Positions 1 through 9,605 of a stretch of DNA of 64,000 nucleotides are shown here, in pieces. How positions within the stretch are numbered: the stretch's first letter is position 1; each line of letters opens with the position of its first letter. A program made the position numbers and the translations under genes. The notes beneath the pieces are model-generated. The model worked only from the letters and a program-made list of their open reading frames with translations. It searched no databases and was not told the origin of the DNA. The stretch is from Amphritea sp. (GTDB lineage: Bacteria; Pseudomonadota; Gammaproteobacteria; Pseudomonadales; Balneatricaceae), in contig NZ_JADGEW010000003.1 in NCBI RefSeq assembly GCF_016744155.1, forward strand, positions 1-64,000, written 5' to 3'.

Positions 1-57
1 GGTCTTAAAAGCGTTTGCCGTTAATATGCGCATTCTAATTTGAGGTATTCCCCGCAT

Positions 58-2298
58 ATGAAATTCTTTGCTACCTGCCCTAAAGGGCTGGAACCTGTCC
101 TGTTTGATGAACTTCAGGCCCTGGATGTTGAAACGCCAAAGCAAACCCTGGCCGGTGTCTATTTTTCCGGCGGGCTTGAAGCGGCATATCGAGCCTGTTT
201 ATGGTCGCGGGTAGCGAACCGAATTTTGTTGGAATTGAAACGTTGTCCGGCAGAAACAGCAGAAGAGCTTTATCGTGGCGTGCAAGAAGTTACCTGGCTG
301 GATCATATGCGTCCGGAAGGCACTTTGCTGGTTGATTTTACCGGTCAGTCAGAGGGGATTAATCACAGTCGCTTTGGTGCGCAGAAAGTCAAAGATGCGA
401 TCGTTGATCAGATTCGGGATGCAACCGGGCGTCGGCCATCGGTTGAGCGTCAGAAGCCAGATCTGCGGGTCAATGTCCACTTGCAGCGCGGTGAAGCAAC
501 AATCGCGATCGATATTTCAGGCGATAGTCTTCATCGACGTGGATACCGTTTAGATGCGGGTCAGGCACCGATGAAAGAAAACCTCGCGGCAGCACTTTTG
601 TACCGCTGTGGCTGGCCGGAAAAAGCGTCTCAGGGACAGGCTTTACTTGATCCTATGTGTGGCTCAGGTACTTTGCTGATCGAAGGCGCTCTGATGGCTG
701 CGGATATAGCGCCAGGACTGACGCGTCGAAATTATGGTTTTACCTTTTGGACTCAACACAATAATACTATCTGGCAAGCTCTCCTGGCTGAAGCCGAAGA
801 GCGACGTGAAGCGGGCGTGAAGCGGGTTAGAAACCGTTTTGAGGGCTTTGATGCAGACACCAGGGTGTTAAGTCATGCCCGTGAGAACGCTCGTCGTGCA
901 GGGGTTGAGGAGCTTATCCATCTGGAGCGACGAGATCTATCCAAGCTATCGCGCCCGGCCTCCGATGAGCATGGGCTGGTAATTACAAACCCTCCCTACG
1001 GAGAACGTCTGGGGGATGAGCCTACACTGTTCTTCCTATATCAACATCTTGGCGAGCGCTTGAAATCTGATTTTGCCGGTTGGCAGGGTGCGGTGTTTAC
1101 TGGAAACCCTGAGTTGTGCAAGATGATGAAGCTGGCGTCTGATAAGACTTATAAGCTTTACAACGGAGCAATACCGAGTCAACTGCAGATCTTTAATATT
1201 CGGGCTCGCCAGGAGCCAGAGGTTTTAGTTGCGGCGCAACCTGAAGTCAAAAAATCAGAAGTTGTCCAGCCTGGAGTCGAAGAGCCTGGGATTGAACAAC
1301 CGGGAGTCGAAACTAGCTCTGACGTCGCGATTGCTCCGGTTGAACTGAGTGACGGTGCGCAGATGTTGGCTAATCGTCTGAAGAAAAACCTTAAGCAATT
1401 TGGTAAGTGGGCAAAGCGTCAGGATATAAGTTGCTATCGTTTATACGATGCAGACCTGCCGGAGTACTCGGCCGCGATAGATCTTTACAACGATTGGGTT
1501 CATGTTCAAGAGTATCAGGCGCCTAAGAGCGTCGATGTAGTTAAAGCCTTTGCTCGCTTGCAAGAGATTATTGCAGTGCTTCCTTCTGTGTTGGGTATCC
1601 CTGCTGAAAAAATTGTTTTGAAGCAACGTAAGCGGCAACAAGGGACTAACCAGTATGAAAAGCGTGATGAGACTGAACGTTATTTTGATGTGAACGAAGG
1701 GGGTTGTCGGATTCTGGTGAATCTAGAGGATTACCTTGATACCGGGCTGTTTTTGGATCATCGGCCAATTCGTTTGCAAATACAGCAGGAGGCGAAAGGA
1801 AAAGACTTTCTTAACCTATTCAGTTATACCTCAACGGCGTCGCTTCACGCCGCTAAAGGAGGTGCACGTTCCACTACCAGCGTTGATATGTCGGCTACGT
1901 ATTTGGGCTGGTCACGGAAAAACTTTGCGCTGAATGGTTTTTCTGAAACGCAGAATCAGTTTATTCAGGAAGATTGTATTAAGTGGTTAAAAGGTCAGAA
2001 GGGTCAAAGTTACGATCTGATTTTCATGGATCCGCCGACCTTCTCAAATTCTAAGCGCATGCATGATGTACTGGATATTCAGCGGGATCATGCTGAATTG
2101 ATTAAATTAGCGATGGGCTTGCTGCGCCCAGAGGGTAAATTGATTTTCTCTACAAACTATCGTCGCTTTAAGATTGATTTACATTTAGCGGAGGAATATC
2201 AGGTTGTGGATATCACCCGTAAGACGGTAGATCTTGATTTCAAACGGCATACAAAAATTCATCAGTGCTTTGAAATATCCGTGAACTCTAATGGCTAG
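58..2298 (+). CDS. rlmL: 23S rRNA methyltransferase RlmKL (bifunctional)
   Basis: Bifunctional enzyme that makes m2G2445 (N-terminal RlmL half) and m7G2069 (C-terminal RlmK half) in 23S rRNA. The N-terminal half has a THUMP-type region followed by an SAM-binding motif (LLDPMCGSGTLL, about residue 200) and the catalytic NPPYGERLG. The C-terminal half has its own Rossmann methyltransferase with DPPTFSNS near residue 660. At 746 aa it is longer than the E. coli protein (about 700 aa), mainly because of an acidic Pro/Val/Glu linker at about residues 385-425. I chose the ATG at 58 because GAGG lies 12 nt upstream and MKFFATCPKG is the family's usual start; an in-frame TTG at 40 is less likely. A terminator follows. 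Identification is firm. Confidence 0.95.
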   Translation: MKFFATCPKGLEPVLFDELQALDVETPKQTLAGVYFSGGLEAAYRACLWSRVANRILLELKRCPAETAEELYRGVQEVTWLDHMRPEGTLLVDFTGQSEGINHSRFGAQKVKDAIVDQIRDATGRRPSVERQKPDLRVNVHLQRGEATIAIDISGDSLHRRGYRLDAGQAPMKENLAAALLYRCGWPEKASQGQALLDPMCGSGTLLIEGALMAADIAPGLTRRNYGFTFWTQHNNTIWQALLAEAEERREAGVKRVRNRFEGFDADTRVLSHARENARRAGVEELIHLERRDLSKLSRPASDEHGLVITNPPYGERLGDEPTLFFLYQHLGERLKSDFAGWQGAVFTGNPELCKMMKLASDKTYKLYNGAIPSQLQIFNIRARQEPEVLVAAQPEVKKSEVVQPGVEEPGIEQPGVETSSDVAIAPVELSDGAQMLANRLKKNLKQFGKWAKRQDISCYRLYDADLPEYSAAIDLYNDWVHVQEYQAPKSVDVVKAFARLQEIIAVLPSVLGIPAEKIVLKQRKRQQGTNQYEKRDETERYFDVNEGGCRILVNLEDYLDTGLFLDHRPIRLQIQQEAKGKDFLNLFSYTSTASLHAAKGGARSTTSVDMSATYLGWSRKNFALNGFSETQNQFIQEDCIKWLKGQKGQSYDLIFMDPPTFSNSKRMHDVLDIQRDHAELIKLAMGLLRPEGKLIFSTNYRRFKIDLHLAEEYQVVDITRKTVDLDFKRHTKIHQCFEISVNSNG

Positions 2299-2359
2299 TT
2301 AAACCGGCTTTTCTTAAGTTTTAAGCTGTTTGGCTAAAAACCGCTTAATAATGTATTAA

Positions 2360-2384
2360 AACCACCGCAAGGTGGTTTTTTTTG
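2360..2384 (+). terminator. Rho-independent terminator after rlmL
   Basis: Stem ACCACC / GGTGGT with a four-base loop followed by a run of eight T. It lies 60 bp after the rlmL stop and separates it from the amtB promoter region. Confidence 0.85.
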
Positions 2385-2420
2385 GTGCGAAATAACTGTT
2401 TGAGTTTAGTGCGTTTTTTA

Positions 2421-2437
2421 TTGGCATGGAACCTGCT
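2421..2437 (+). promoter_or_regulatory. Sigma-54 (RpoN) promoter for amtB
   Basis: TTGGCATG-N4-CTGCT fits the -24/-12 consensus TGGCAYR-N4-TTGCW with one mismatch. GG (2423-2424) and GC (2435-2436) are separated by exactly 10 bp, as required. Transcription would start near 2448, giving a leader of about 180 nt before amtB. Nitrogen control through RpoN and NtrC is the established mode for amtB genes; here it is inferred from sequence. Confidence 0.75.
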
Positions 2438-2549
2438 TGTTAAGATTGCACATTTATAGCGCAGCCAAAGCATAAATCCCTGTGTCCCTTGTTATTGCAT
2501 GACAGGATGCACAGAGAGGTACCTTCTGGCTTCAGTAAAAATTAAAAAT

Positions 2550-2566
2550 TGCACCATATGGGTGCC
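2550..2566. promoter_or_regulatory. Putative NtrC binding site
   Basis: The 17-mer TGCACCATATGGGTGCC keeps both half-sites (GCACC / GGTGC) of the enterobacterial NtrC site TGCACCA-N3-TGGTGCA. A second, weaker match, TGCACATTTATAGCGCA (2447-2463), overlaps the predicted start of transcription. Both lie downstream of the -12 element. NtrC enhancers can act from a distance, but the order is unusual. The remaining bases between rlmL and amtB (2299-2627) show no gene. Confidence 0.5.
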
Positions 2567-2627
2567 TCTGAGTGTTTTTGAGTGCTTATTGGTATCAAAA
2601 GAGTGCATATGCAAATAGGAGAGCGAC

Positions 2628-3836
2628 GTGGAAAGTGTTAATAGTGCCGTAGAGACACTGGTTCAGAGTTCAAATACTCTGTTTATTCTGATGGGTGCCA
2701 TAATGGTATTCGCCATGCATGCAGGTTTCGCCTTTCTTGAGGTGGGTACTGTACGTCAGAAGAACCAGGTAAATGCTCTGGTTAAGATTATGACTGACTT
2801 CGGTTTCTCAGCAGTGGCCTATTTCTTTATCGGCTATTGGGTTGCTTACGATGTGACTTTTTTTCAGGATGCCGAAACGCTGGCGCAGAATAATGGCTAT
2901 GAGCTGGTGAAGTTTTTTTTCCTGATGACATTTGCGGCGGCAATTCCAGCAATTGTATCTGGTGGTATTGCTGAGCGTGCGCAGTTCTGGCCTTTTCTAC
3001 TAGCTTCAGCGTTAATCGTTGCTTTTGTCTATCCGTTCTTTGAAGGCATTGTGTGGAACGGAAATTATGGTGTTCAGGCTTGGATGGAAGCGTCATTTGG
3101 TGCGCAGTTCCATGATTTTGCAGGTTCTGTGGTTGTTCATGGTGTTGGTGGCTGGCTAGCGTTGGTCGCTGTGATTATGTTAGGGATTCGTAAGGGGCGC
3201 TATAGAAACGGTCGGCTGGTGGCCTTTCCGCCTTCGAATATTCCGTTTCTGGCGTTGGGTGCCTGGATTCTCTGTATCGGTTGGTTTGGTTTCAATGTTA
3301 TGTCAGCCCAAACCCTCGATGGGATTTCTGGTTTGGTAGCCGTAAATAGTTTGATGGCGATGGTTGGCGGGATTATCGTATCCCTGCTAATAGGTAAGAA
3401 TGACCCGGGCTTTATTCATAACGGTCCATTAGCTGGGTTGGTGGCAATCTGTGCGGGGTCCGATATCGTGCATCCAATTGGTGCGTTGATGATTGGTGGT
3501 ATTGCCGGTGCATTGTTTGTCTGGATGTTTACCATAGTGCAGAATCGTTGGAAGATTGATGATGTGCTGGGTGTGTGGCCGTTGCATGGCTTGTGTGGTG
3601 CCTGGGGTGGTATTGCGGCGGGTATCTTTGGTGCTAACTCACTTGGAGGCTTAGGTGGCGTTAGTTTGATGTCACAGGTAGTAGGTACGCTGATGGGAAT
3701 TGCTGTTGCTCTGGTTGGTGGAATTATTGTCTACGGCGCGATTAAGCTTATGATGGGACTGCGCCTGGATGAGGAAGAAGAGTTTGATGGCGCTGACTTG
3801 GCCATTCACAAGATTGAGTCTATTTCTGAAGATTGA
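2628..3836 (+). CDS. amtB: Ammonium transporter Amt
   Basis: Inner-membrane channel-type transporter for ammonium, trimeric in this family. The 402-residue protein is hydrophobic throughout, consistent with 11 membrane helices, and lacks a clear cleavable signal peptide. The twin pore histidines are visible: H171 in HDFAGSVVVHGVGG and H320 in GVWPLHGLCGAWGG. The start is GTG with AGGAG 7 nt upstream. The usual partner glnK is not next to it: rlmL lies upstream and an opposing gene downstream. A sigma-54-type promoter and NtrC-like sites in the leader imply induction by nitrogen limitation. The acidic C-terminal tail (DEEEEFDGADLAIHK) is where GlnK docking would be expected by homology. Confidence 0.95.
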   Translation: MESVNSAVETLVQSSNTLFILMGAIMVFAMHAGFAFLEVGTVRQKNQVNALVKIMTDFGFSAVAYFFIGYWVAYDVTFFQDAETLAQNNGYELVKFFFLMTFAAAIPAIVSGGIAERAQFWPFLLASALIVAFVYPFFEGIVWNGNYGVQAWMEASFGAQFHDFAGSVVVHGVGGWLALVAVIMLGIRKGRYRNGRLVAFPPSNIPFLALGAWILCIGWFGFNVMSAQTLDGISGLVAVNSLMAMVGGIIVSLLIGKNDPGFIHNGPLAGLVAICAGSDIVHPIGALMIGGIAGALFVWMFTIVQNRWKIDDVLGVWPLHGLCGAWGGIAAGIFGANSLGGLGGVSLMSQVVGTLMGIAVALVGGIIVYGAIKLMMGLRLDEEEEFDGADLAIHKIESISED

Positions 3837-3862
3837 TCTGTTGTAGCTGATCTTATGAATCT

Positions 3863-3892
3863 AAAAAAACCGGGCTTAGCCCGGTTTTTTTA
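3863..3892. terminator. Bidirectional terminator
   Basis: Perfect stem ACCGGGC / GCCCGGT flanked by A7 on the left and T7 on the right, so it can end both amtB (plus) and the convergent membrane-protein gene (minus). Confidence 0.85.
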
Positions 3893-3913
3893 TTTGAATT
3901 TTCGGTTCAGGCG

Positions 3914-4327
3914 TTATGTCCTTGAGTTAGCGGTATTAAAAGCGTGTCGGTTTTTAAATCGCGCTCTCAGTACTGTAATGCTTGCCAGCAAAAGCAGTGA
4001 GCCGCTAATAAGCGCTAAAGGGTTGCCCAGTAATGTAATGCAGGCGATACCGCCTGCAAGGTAGATAAAGGGTTGTTCTTCATAGAGCCATTGAGGTGTG
4101 TAGCTATTAAAAGCTCCACGGGATATTCGTGCAAGGAGTAAACGTTGTTCACGTCTATCCCTACGGCGGTAATTAGAGCGTTTAATCCAGATGATGCTGC
4201 CAAATATGTAGAGTGCTAAGGCTGAAAGCAGGGCTGGGTTGTTGTTATTGGATAAGCTAAGTAAGACGGCGCAAACGCCAATATAGAAGTAGGGCAGGCT
4301 CTCGTATAGGGGAGTCGGAAGCTTCAT
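3914..4327 (-). CDS. Small integral membrane protein, unknown function
   Basis: The protein has 137 residues. Two hydrophobic hairpins (about residues 12-48 and 87-118, roughly four membrane segments) are separated by a very basic loop (KRSNYRRRDRREQR, about residues 49-62). No catalytic motif is visible and I cannot assign a family with certainty. It is transcribed towards amtB and ends at the shared terminator. Codon use and base composition look like the surrounding core genes, so it is probably a conserved, group-specific protein rather than a recent import. Confidence 0.7.
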   Translation of the reverse strand: MKLPTPLYESLPYFYIGVCAVLLSLSNNNNPALLSALALYIFGSIIWIKRSNYRRRDRREQRLLLARISRGAFNSYTPQWLYEEQPFIYLAGGIACITLLGNPLALISGSLLLLASITVLRARFKNRHAFNTANSRT

Positions 4328-4556
4328 GGTATTTCGCCTCTTTTATCGATAATTTGAATCCCCATTCATTTAAATATTAGTATCTGTGCGGTTGTATTGG
4401 CATCTTAAACACATGAAAAATATTCATATTAACGTGTGTATGTTGGTTTTGAGTGGGTTTTTCTGGAAGTTGTTTGTGGGAGGTGTGGGTTTTAGCTATC
4501 GATTTTGTAAGGGGGCAGGTAGAGATTGTGAATGCTTTTAGGATGATAAAATTAGA
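4328..4556. other. Intergenic region, no gene seen
   Basis: AT-rich stretch between the start of the small membrane-protein gene and the gltA terminator. It must hold the promoter of the membrane-protein gene. I see no convincing ORF, RNA gene or repeat. Confidence 0.5.
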
Positions 4557-4559
4557 TAA

Positions 4560-4589
4560 AAAAAAAGGCCGCATTAAGCGGCCTTTTTT
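4560..4589 (-). terminator. Terminator of gltA
   Basis: Stem AAGGCCGC / GCGGCCTT with a five-base loop. On the minus strand it is followed by a long T run (A run on plus). It lies directly after the gltA stop codon. Confidence 0.85.
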
Positions 4590-4599
4590 CGAAGCGTGA

Positions 4600-5880
4600 T
4601 TACTTTTTTGGGTAATCGCGCTGGGTAGGTCCAGTGTACAGCTGGCGCGGACGACCGATTTTGTTCGGGCTGCTGTGGAATTCACTCCAGTGGGAGATCC
4701 AGCCGATAGTACGGGATAGTGCGAAGATAACTGTAAACATGTTGGTAGGAATACCAATAGCCTTCAGAATAATACCTGAATAGAAATCTACGTTTGGATA
4801 GAGCTTACGGTCAACGAAATAGTCGTCTTCCAGGGCGATTTGCTCAAGACGTTTAGCGATTCTAAGCAGAGGATCGTTTTCAATGCCTAGCTCAGCCAGT
4901 ACTTCGTCACAGGTCTGCTTCATAACCTTAGCCCGAGGGTCAAAGTTACGGTAAACCCGGTGGCCGAAGCCCATTAGGCGGAAAGAATCATCTGGATCTT
5001 TAGCGCGCTGGATAAACTCTTCAATATTAGCTTCGTCGCCAATTTCGTTAAGCATGGTCAGTACAGCTTCGTTTGCGCCGCCGTGGGCAGGGCCCCAAAG
5101 CGCAGCAATACCAGAAGCGATACAAGCGAATGGGTTAGCGCCAGATGAGCCTGCAAGGCGAACCGTCGAAGTTGATGCGTTCTGCTCGTGGTCGGCATGT
5201 AACAGGAAGATCTTATCCATGGCTTTAGCCAATACTGGATTAGTTACATATGTTTCGCACGGGTTGCCATACATCATCTGCAGGAAGTTATCTGCATAAT
5301 CCAGATCATTACGCGGGTATGTGAATGGCTGGCCGATGCTGTACTTGTAACACATTGCTGCAATCGTAGGCATCTTAGCAATCAGGCGGTATGCACATAC
5401 TTCCCGGTGATGAGCATCATCGATATCCAGAGAGTCGTGGTAGAACGCAGACAGTGCGCCTACAACGCCGACCATGATCGACATTGGGTGAGCGTCACGA
5501 CGGAAGCCGTTAAAGAAATGGTTCATCTGCTCGTGAACCATAGTGTGTTTCTTAACGGTATCGACGAAGGTCTGTTTCTGTTCAGCTGTAGGCAGTTCGC
5601 CATTCAACAACAGGTAACAAGTTTCGAGGTAGTCCGAATTTTCTGCCAGTTGCTCTATCGGGTAGCCGCCGTGTAGAAGAACACCTTTACCACCGTCGAT
5701 GTAGGTGATTGAGGAATCACAAGCGGCAGTGGAAACAAAGCCGGGATCGTATGTGAACAGACCTTTACCGGTCAGAGCTCTAACGTCAACAACATCTGGG
5801 CCCATTGTGCCGGAATAGACGGGTAACTCAAAAACCTCATCCATTCCGTCGATTGTTAAGCGTGCTATCTTGTCAGCCAT
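4600..5880 (-). CDS. gltA: Citrate synthase (type II)
   Basis: Condenses acetyl-CoA and oxaloacetate to citrate, the entry step of the TCA cycle. At 426 residues it matches the hexameric, NADH-sensitive gammaproteobacterial type. Conserved signatures are visible: [20 protein letters not shown], the catalytic-histidine motif [11 protein letters not shown] (near 262) and [18 protein letters not shown] (near 305). The start ATG has AGGAG 6 nt upstream. It is divergent from sdhCDAB across a 503-bp regulatory region, the arrangement known from enterobacteria and pseudomonads. Identification is firm. Confidence 0.97.
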   Translation of the reverse strand: MADKIARLTIDGMDEVFELPVYSGTMGPDVVDVRALTGKGLFTYDPGFVSTAACDSSITYIDGGKGVLLHGGYPIEQLAENSDYLETCYLLLNGELPTAEQKQTFVDTVKKHTMVHEQMNHFFNGFRRDAHPMSIMVGVVGALSAFYHDSLDIDDAHHREVCAYRLIAKMPTIAAMCYKYSIGQPFTYPRNDLDYADNFLQMMYGNPCETYVTNPVLAKAMDKIFLLHADHEQNASTSTVRLAGSSGANPFACIASGIAALWGPAHGGANEAVLTMLNEIGDEANIEEFIQRAKDPDDSFRLMGFGHRVYRNFDPRAKVMKQTCDEVLAELGIENDPLLRIAKRLEQIALEDDYFVDRKLYPNVDFYSGIILKAIGIPTNMFTVIFALSRTIGWISHWSEFHSSPNKIGRPRQLYTGPTQRDYPKK

Positions 5881-6383
5881 TATTGGCTCCTATCATTTCT
5901 GTTTATCTGAATGACTTTATAAATTATATCGGGATGTCTCTAGTTGCTGCAGGGTTTTCACCAATGTTTGCAACGCTCGCAACCCTTAATTATTAGTCAC
6001 AATCTAAGAGTCTTAGCTCGTAATAGGACCCAGACACTATAGAGAGTTAGGAATATTTGTCAATTCAATCAAAGGCCGTTTTGCCGCAATGCAGCAAAGG
6101 TCTAACATGCGATGTATAAGGTCTATCAGGAAAGTGAAATCAGCAGAATAATCATTTAGTTGTAATGCAGAGGCGTAAGTAAAAAAAGTACTAGACAATA
6201 GGCTTATAATGGGTGTTGATTAATTGTATTGCGACAATTTGCTGGTATACTCCCGTTCCAGCTTACACCCTCATTCGGGATGGGTGTCGGCGTTGGACCG
6301 AGGTACTTATCTTTGTCTTTGAACACTACCTTTTAAACAACTTAGCTCTGCAACCGGGCTTAAAATAAGTGTGAACAAGAGCC
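5881..6383. promoter_or_regulatory. gltA / sdhC divergent control region
   Basis: No ORF. For gltA, a minus-strand -10 TATAAT lies at 5923-5928 with a poor -35. For sdhC, TTGTAT (6224-6229), a 16-bp spacer and TATACT (6246-6251) form a plausible sigma-70 promoter with a start near 6258. A second -10 TATAAT lies at 6205-6210. The predicted sdh leader holds a hairpin, ACACCC(TC)AT / ATGGGTGT (about 6266-6288), and a smaller TCGG / CCGA hairpin after it. A 13-bp palindrome (CTAAGAGTCTTAG) lies near 6003. The length of the region suggests several regulator sites, but I recognise none. Confidence 0.5.
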
Positions 6384-6761
6384 GTGAACAAGAAAAGACC
6401 CGTAAATTTAGATCTACGAACTATCAAACAGCCAATTTCGGCTATCACTTCCATTCTGCACCGTGTGACAGGACTGGCGTTGTTTTTTGGCGCGTTCTTC
6501 ATGCTGTATGCGCTTGGGATGTCTCTTGAGTCTGAGCAGGGCTTCGATGCTGCTGAGCAGATGTTGACAGAGAGCTTCTTTGCGAAGTTGATTGCCTGGG
6601 GATTGGTTTCAGCGTTGCTGTATCACTTCTTTGCCGGTATCAAACATCTGGTGATGGATTTTGGTCATTGTGAAGAGTTGGAATGTGCGCAGTTGGCAGC
6701 CAAGGTAACCCTGGGTGTCTCTGCTGTTGCTATTCTGCTGGCAGGAGTATGGATATGGTAA
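6384..6761 (+). CDS. sdhC: Succinate dehydrogenase cytochrome b556 subunit
   Basis: Membrane anchor subunit of complex II. The 125-residue protein has three hydrophobic helices. The family motif near the N-terminus (SILHRVTGLALFFG) and the heme-ligand region FAGIKHLVMDFGH (about residues 85-97) are visible. The start is GTG with a modest upstream AAGAG. Its last 7 nt overlap sdhD, indicating translational coupling. It is the first gene of sdhCDAB, downstream of a predicted promoter at 6224-6251. Confidence 0.95.
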   Translation: MNKKRPVNLDLRTIKQPISAITSILHRVTGLALFFGAFFMLYALGMSLESEQGFDAAEQMLTESFFAKLIAWGLVSALLYHFFAGIKHLVMDFGHCEELECAQLAAKVTLGVSAVAILLAGVWIW

Positions 6762-7102
6762 CTTCAATTACAAGTTTTGGCCGAAGTGGTCTTTACGACT
6801 GGATGATCCAGCGTGTTTCCGCTGTAGTGCTGCTTGCTTATACCATCTTTATGATTGGTTATATGCTGTTTGGTTCTGAATTGGACTATCAGCAATGGAA
6901 AGAACTGTTCGAATGCACCGCGATGCGTATCTTTACGCTGCTGGCTTTGCTGTCTATGGCGGCACACGCCTGGATCGGCATGTGGTCAATCTCTACTGAC
7001 TACATTAAGCCAACCGGTATTCGCTTCTTGTTCCAATCAGCTTGTGGTCTCTTGACGTTTATCTACGTCATTTGGGGCATTCAGATTCTGTGGGGAGTGT
7101 AA
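6755..7102 (+). CDS. sdhD: Succinate dehydrogenase membrane anchor subunit
   Basis: Second membrane anchor of complex II, which with SdhC binds heme b and forms the ubiquinone site. The protein is 115 residues with three membrane helices. [20 protein letters not shown] at the N-terminus and [14 protein letters not shown] (heme-histidine region, about residue 70) match the family. I chose the ATG at 6755 because AGGAG (6743-6747) is 7 nt upstream; the ATG at 6749 is too close. It overlaps the end of sdhC, and sdhA starts 1 nt after its stop. Confidence 0.95.
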   Translation: MVTSITSFGRSGLYDWMIQRVSAVVLLAYTIFMIGYMLFGSELDYQQWKELFECTAMRIFTLLALLSMAAHAWIGMWSISTDYIKPTGIRFLFQSACGLLTFIYVIWGIQILWGV

Positions 7103-7103
7103 G

Positions 7104-8879
7104 ATGAGCAGCAAGCTACGTACGCTGACTTTTGACGGTATTGTAATTGGTGGTGGTGGCGCAGGTATGCGTGCAGCACTTCAATTGGCCCAGGGTGGTC
7201 TGAATACCGCATGTATTACTAAAGTATTTCCAACCCGTTCGCATACAGTGTCTGCCCAGGGTGGTATTACCTGTGCGATTGCCAGTGCGGATCCGAATGA
7301 TGACTGGCGTTGGCACATGTACGATACCGTTAAAGGCTCCGATTATATCGGTGACCAGGACGCTATCGAGTACATGTGTACAGTAGGTCCTCAGGCGGTA
7401 TACGAACTAGATCACATGGGTATGCCGTTCTCCCGTACTGAAGAAGGGCGTATTTATCAGCGTCCATTTGGCGGTCAGTCAAAGAACTTCGGTGAAGGTG
7501 GTCAGGCTGCACGTACATGTGCTGCTGCTGACCGTACCGGTCACGCTCTGCTGCATACGTTGTATCAGGCGAATATGAAAGCCGGTACTACATTCATGAA
7601 TGAATGGTACGCAGTTGACCTGGTAAAGAATGATGACGGCGCTGTTGTTGGTGTTATTGCGATCTGCATCGAAACCGGTGAGACTGTTTACGTTAAAGCT
7701 AAAGCAACGGTTCTTGCGACCGGCGGTGCTGGTCGTATATTCCAGTCGACTACCAATGCTCTGATCAATACCGGTGACGGTATGGGTATGTCCCTGCGTG
7801 CAGGTGTTCCTGCTCAGGATATGGAGATGTGGCAGTTCCACCCAACCGGTATTGCGGGTGCGGGTGTGCTGGTGACTGAAGGTTGTCGTGGCGAAGGTGG
7901 CTATCTGGTCAATAAGGATGGCGAGCGTTTCATGGAACGCTATGCACCAAACGCGAAAGATTTGGCTGGCCGTGATGTTGTTGCCCGCTCTATGGTTCTG
8001 GAGATTCTTGCCGGCCGTGGTTGTGGTGAAAATGGCGATCATGTGTTCCTGAAGCTGGATCACCTGGGCGAGGATGTATTGCAGTCCCGTCTGCCGGGTA
8101 TCTGTGAACTGTCTAAAACGTTTGCGCATGCTGATCCGGTTAAAGAGCCTGTTCCAGTTGTACCGACTTGTCACTATCAGATGGGTGGTGTGACCACTAA
8201 TGTTGGTGGTCAGGCGATTGGCTGTGATGCTGATGGTAACGATGAGATTATTGAAGGTCTGTTTGCTTGTGGTGAAGTAGCTTGTGTATCTGTGCACGGT
8301 GCTAACCGTCTCGGTGGTAACTCACTGCTCGACCTGGTTGTATTTGGTCGCGCGGCAGGTATCCAGATTGAGAAGCAGATGGCTGAAGGTTATTCTGCAA
8401 ACGATGCTACTGAAGCAGATGTTGAGCGTGCTATGGCGCGTCTGAATCGTCTTAATAACTCCACCGGTGGTGAGAGTGTTGCTGAGGTTCGTGGAGATCT
8501 GCAGAAAACTATGCAGCTGTACTTCGGTGTATTCCGCGAAGGCGATAGCATGGAGAAAGGTCTCGAAATGCTGAAAGATATCCGCAAGCGTGTAGAGAAT
8601 CTGCATCTTGAAGATAAGTCTTCAGCGTTCAATACCGCTCGTATCGAAGCGTTGGAACTGGAAAACTTGATGGAAGTTGCTGAAGCGACTGCTATCGCAG
8701 CTCTGATCCGTACGGAAAGTCGCGGTGCTCATGCCCGTAATGACTATACCGAACGTGACGATGAAAACTGGTTATGCCACTCACTGTTCCATCCGGAAAC
8801 AAAAGAGATCACCAAGCGTGCTGTCAATTTTGCTCCGAAGACGGTTGAAGCGTTCCCACCAAAAATACGAACTTACTAA
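7104..8879 (+). CDS. sdhA: Succinate dehydrogenase flavoprotein subunit
   Basis: Catalytic FAD subunit of complex II, oxidising succinate to fumarate on the cytoplasmic side of the membrane. At 591 residues it has the usual length. The N-terminal dinucleotide fold ([13 protein letters not shown]), the covalent-FAD histidine region ([11 protein letters not shown], about residue 45), the active-site loop [20 protein letters not shown] and the second FAD motif [18 protein letters not shown] are all present. The start ATG sits behind GGGAG. It is followed by sdhB after 12 bp. Confidence 0.98.
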   Translation: MSSKLRTLTFDGIVIGGGGAGMRAALQLAQGGLNTACITKVFPTRSHTVSAQGGITCAIASADPNDDWRWHMYDTVKGSDYIGDQDAIEYMCTVGPQAVYELDHMGMPFSRTEEGRIYQRPFGGQSKNFGEGGQAARTCAAADRTGHALLHTLYQANMKAGTTFMNEWYAVDLVKNDDGAVVGVIAICIETGETVYVKAKATVLATGGAGRIFQSTTNALINTGDGMGMSLRAGVPAQDMEMWQFHPTGIAGAGVLVTEGCRGEGGYLVNKDGERFMERYAPNAKDLAGRDVVARSMVLEILAGRGCGENGDHVFLKLDHLGEDVLQSRLPGICELSKTFAHADPVKEPVPVVPTCHYQMGGVTTNVGGQAIGCDADGNDEIIEGLFACGEVACVSVHGANRLGGNSLLDLVVFGRAAGIQIEKQMAEGYSANDATEADVERAMARLNRLNNSTGGESVAEVRGDLQKTMQLYFGVFREGDSMEKGLEMLKDIRKRVENLHLEDKSSAFNTARIEALELENLMEVAEATAIAALIRTESRGAHARNDYTERDDENWLCHSLFHPETKEITKRAVNFAPKTVEAFPPKIRTY

Positions 8880-8891
8880 GGGGTTGTTACG

Positions 8892-9596
8892 ATGCTGGTA
8901 AGTGTATATCGCTATAATCCTGAAACTGATGATGCACCTTATATGCAGGATATCCATATTGATATCCCGGGCGGTAAGGACATCATGGTGCTGGATCTGC
9001 TGCAGCTTTTGAAAGATAAAGATCCGACCATGGGCTACCGTCGTTCATGCCGTGAAGGTGTGTGTGGTTCTGATGGTATGAACATGAACGGTGTAAATGG
9101 TCTGGCTTGTGTTACTCCGCTTTCTGAAGTGGTTGTAAATGATAAGCTGGTACTGCGTCCGTTACCGGGTTTGCCGGTAATACGTGATCTGGTTGTCGAT
9201 ATGAGCCAGTTCTATACGCAGTACGAAAAGATTAAGCCGTTCCTTATCAATGATACGCCGGCGCCTGCTATTGAGCGTCTGCAGTCTCCAGAAGAACGTG
9301 CTGAGCTGGATGGTTTGTACGAATGTATTCTATGTGCATGCTGTTCTACTGCTTGCCCATCTTTCTGGTGGAATCCTGATAAGTTCGTCGGTCCATCCGG
9401 CCTGCTACAGGCATATCGGTTCTTGGCAGATACCCGTGATACTGCTACGGAAGAGCGGTTAGCGGATCTGGATGATCCGTTCAGCGTCTTCCGCTGCCAC
9501 GGTATCATGAACTGTGTTAGCGTTTGCCCTAAGGGTCTCAACCCAACAAAGGCAATCGGTAAAATTCGAAACATGTTGCTCTCCCAAGCAACCTGA
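8892..9596 (+). CDS. sdhB: Succinate dehydrogenase iron-sulfur subunit
   Basis: Carries electrons from FAD to quinone through three iron-sulfur clusters. The 234-residue protein has the [2Fe-2S] motif CREGVCGSDGMNMNG, the [4Fe-4S] motif CILCACCSTACPSFWW, and the [3Fe-4S] / second cysteine group CHGIMNCVSVCPKGLNP. The start ATG has AAGGGG upstream. It is the last gene of the sdh operon; a strong terminator follows 10 bp later, so sucA needs its own promoter or readthrough. Confidence 0.98.
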   Translation: MLVSVYRYNPETDDAPYMQDIHIDIPGGKDIMVLDLLQLLKDKDPTMGYRRSCREGVCGSDGMNMNGVNGLACVTPLSEVVVNDKLVLRPLPGLPVIRDLVVDMSQFYTQYEKIKPFLINDTPAPAIERLQSPEERAELDGLYECILCACCSTACPSFWWNPDKFVGPSGLLQAYRFLADTRDTATEERLADLDDPFSVFRCHGIMNCVSVCPKGLNPTKAIGKIRNMLLSQAT

Positions 9597-9605
9597 TTCG
9601 AAAGA

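Noticed and set aside
7479-8297. 272-codon minus-strand reading frame opposite sdhA
   Set aside because: It is antisense to a strongly conserved gene in the same region, has a Thr/Asn/His-rich non-protein-like composition and no ribosome binding site; similar long frames at 12968-13912 (opposite sucB) and 16352-17197 (opposite sucC/sucD) are rejected for the same reason.
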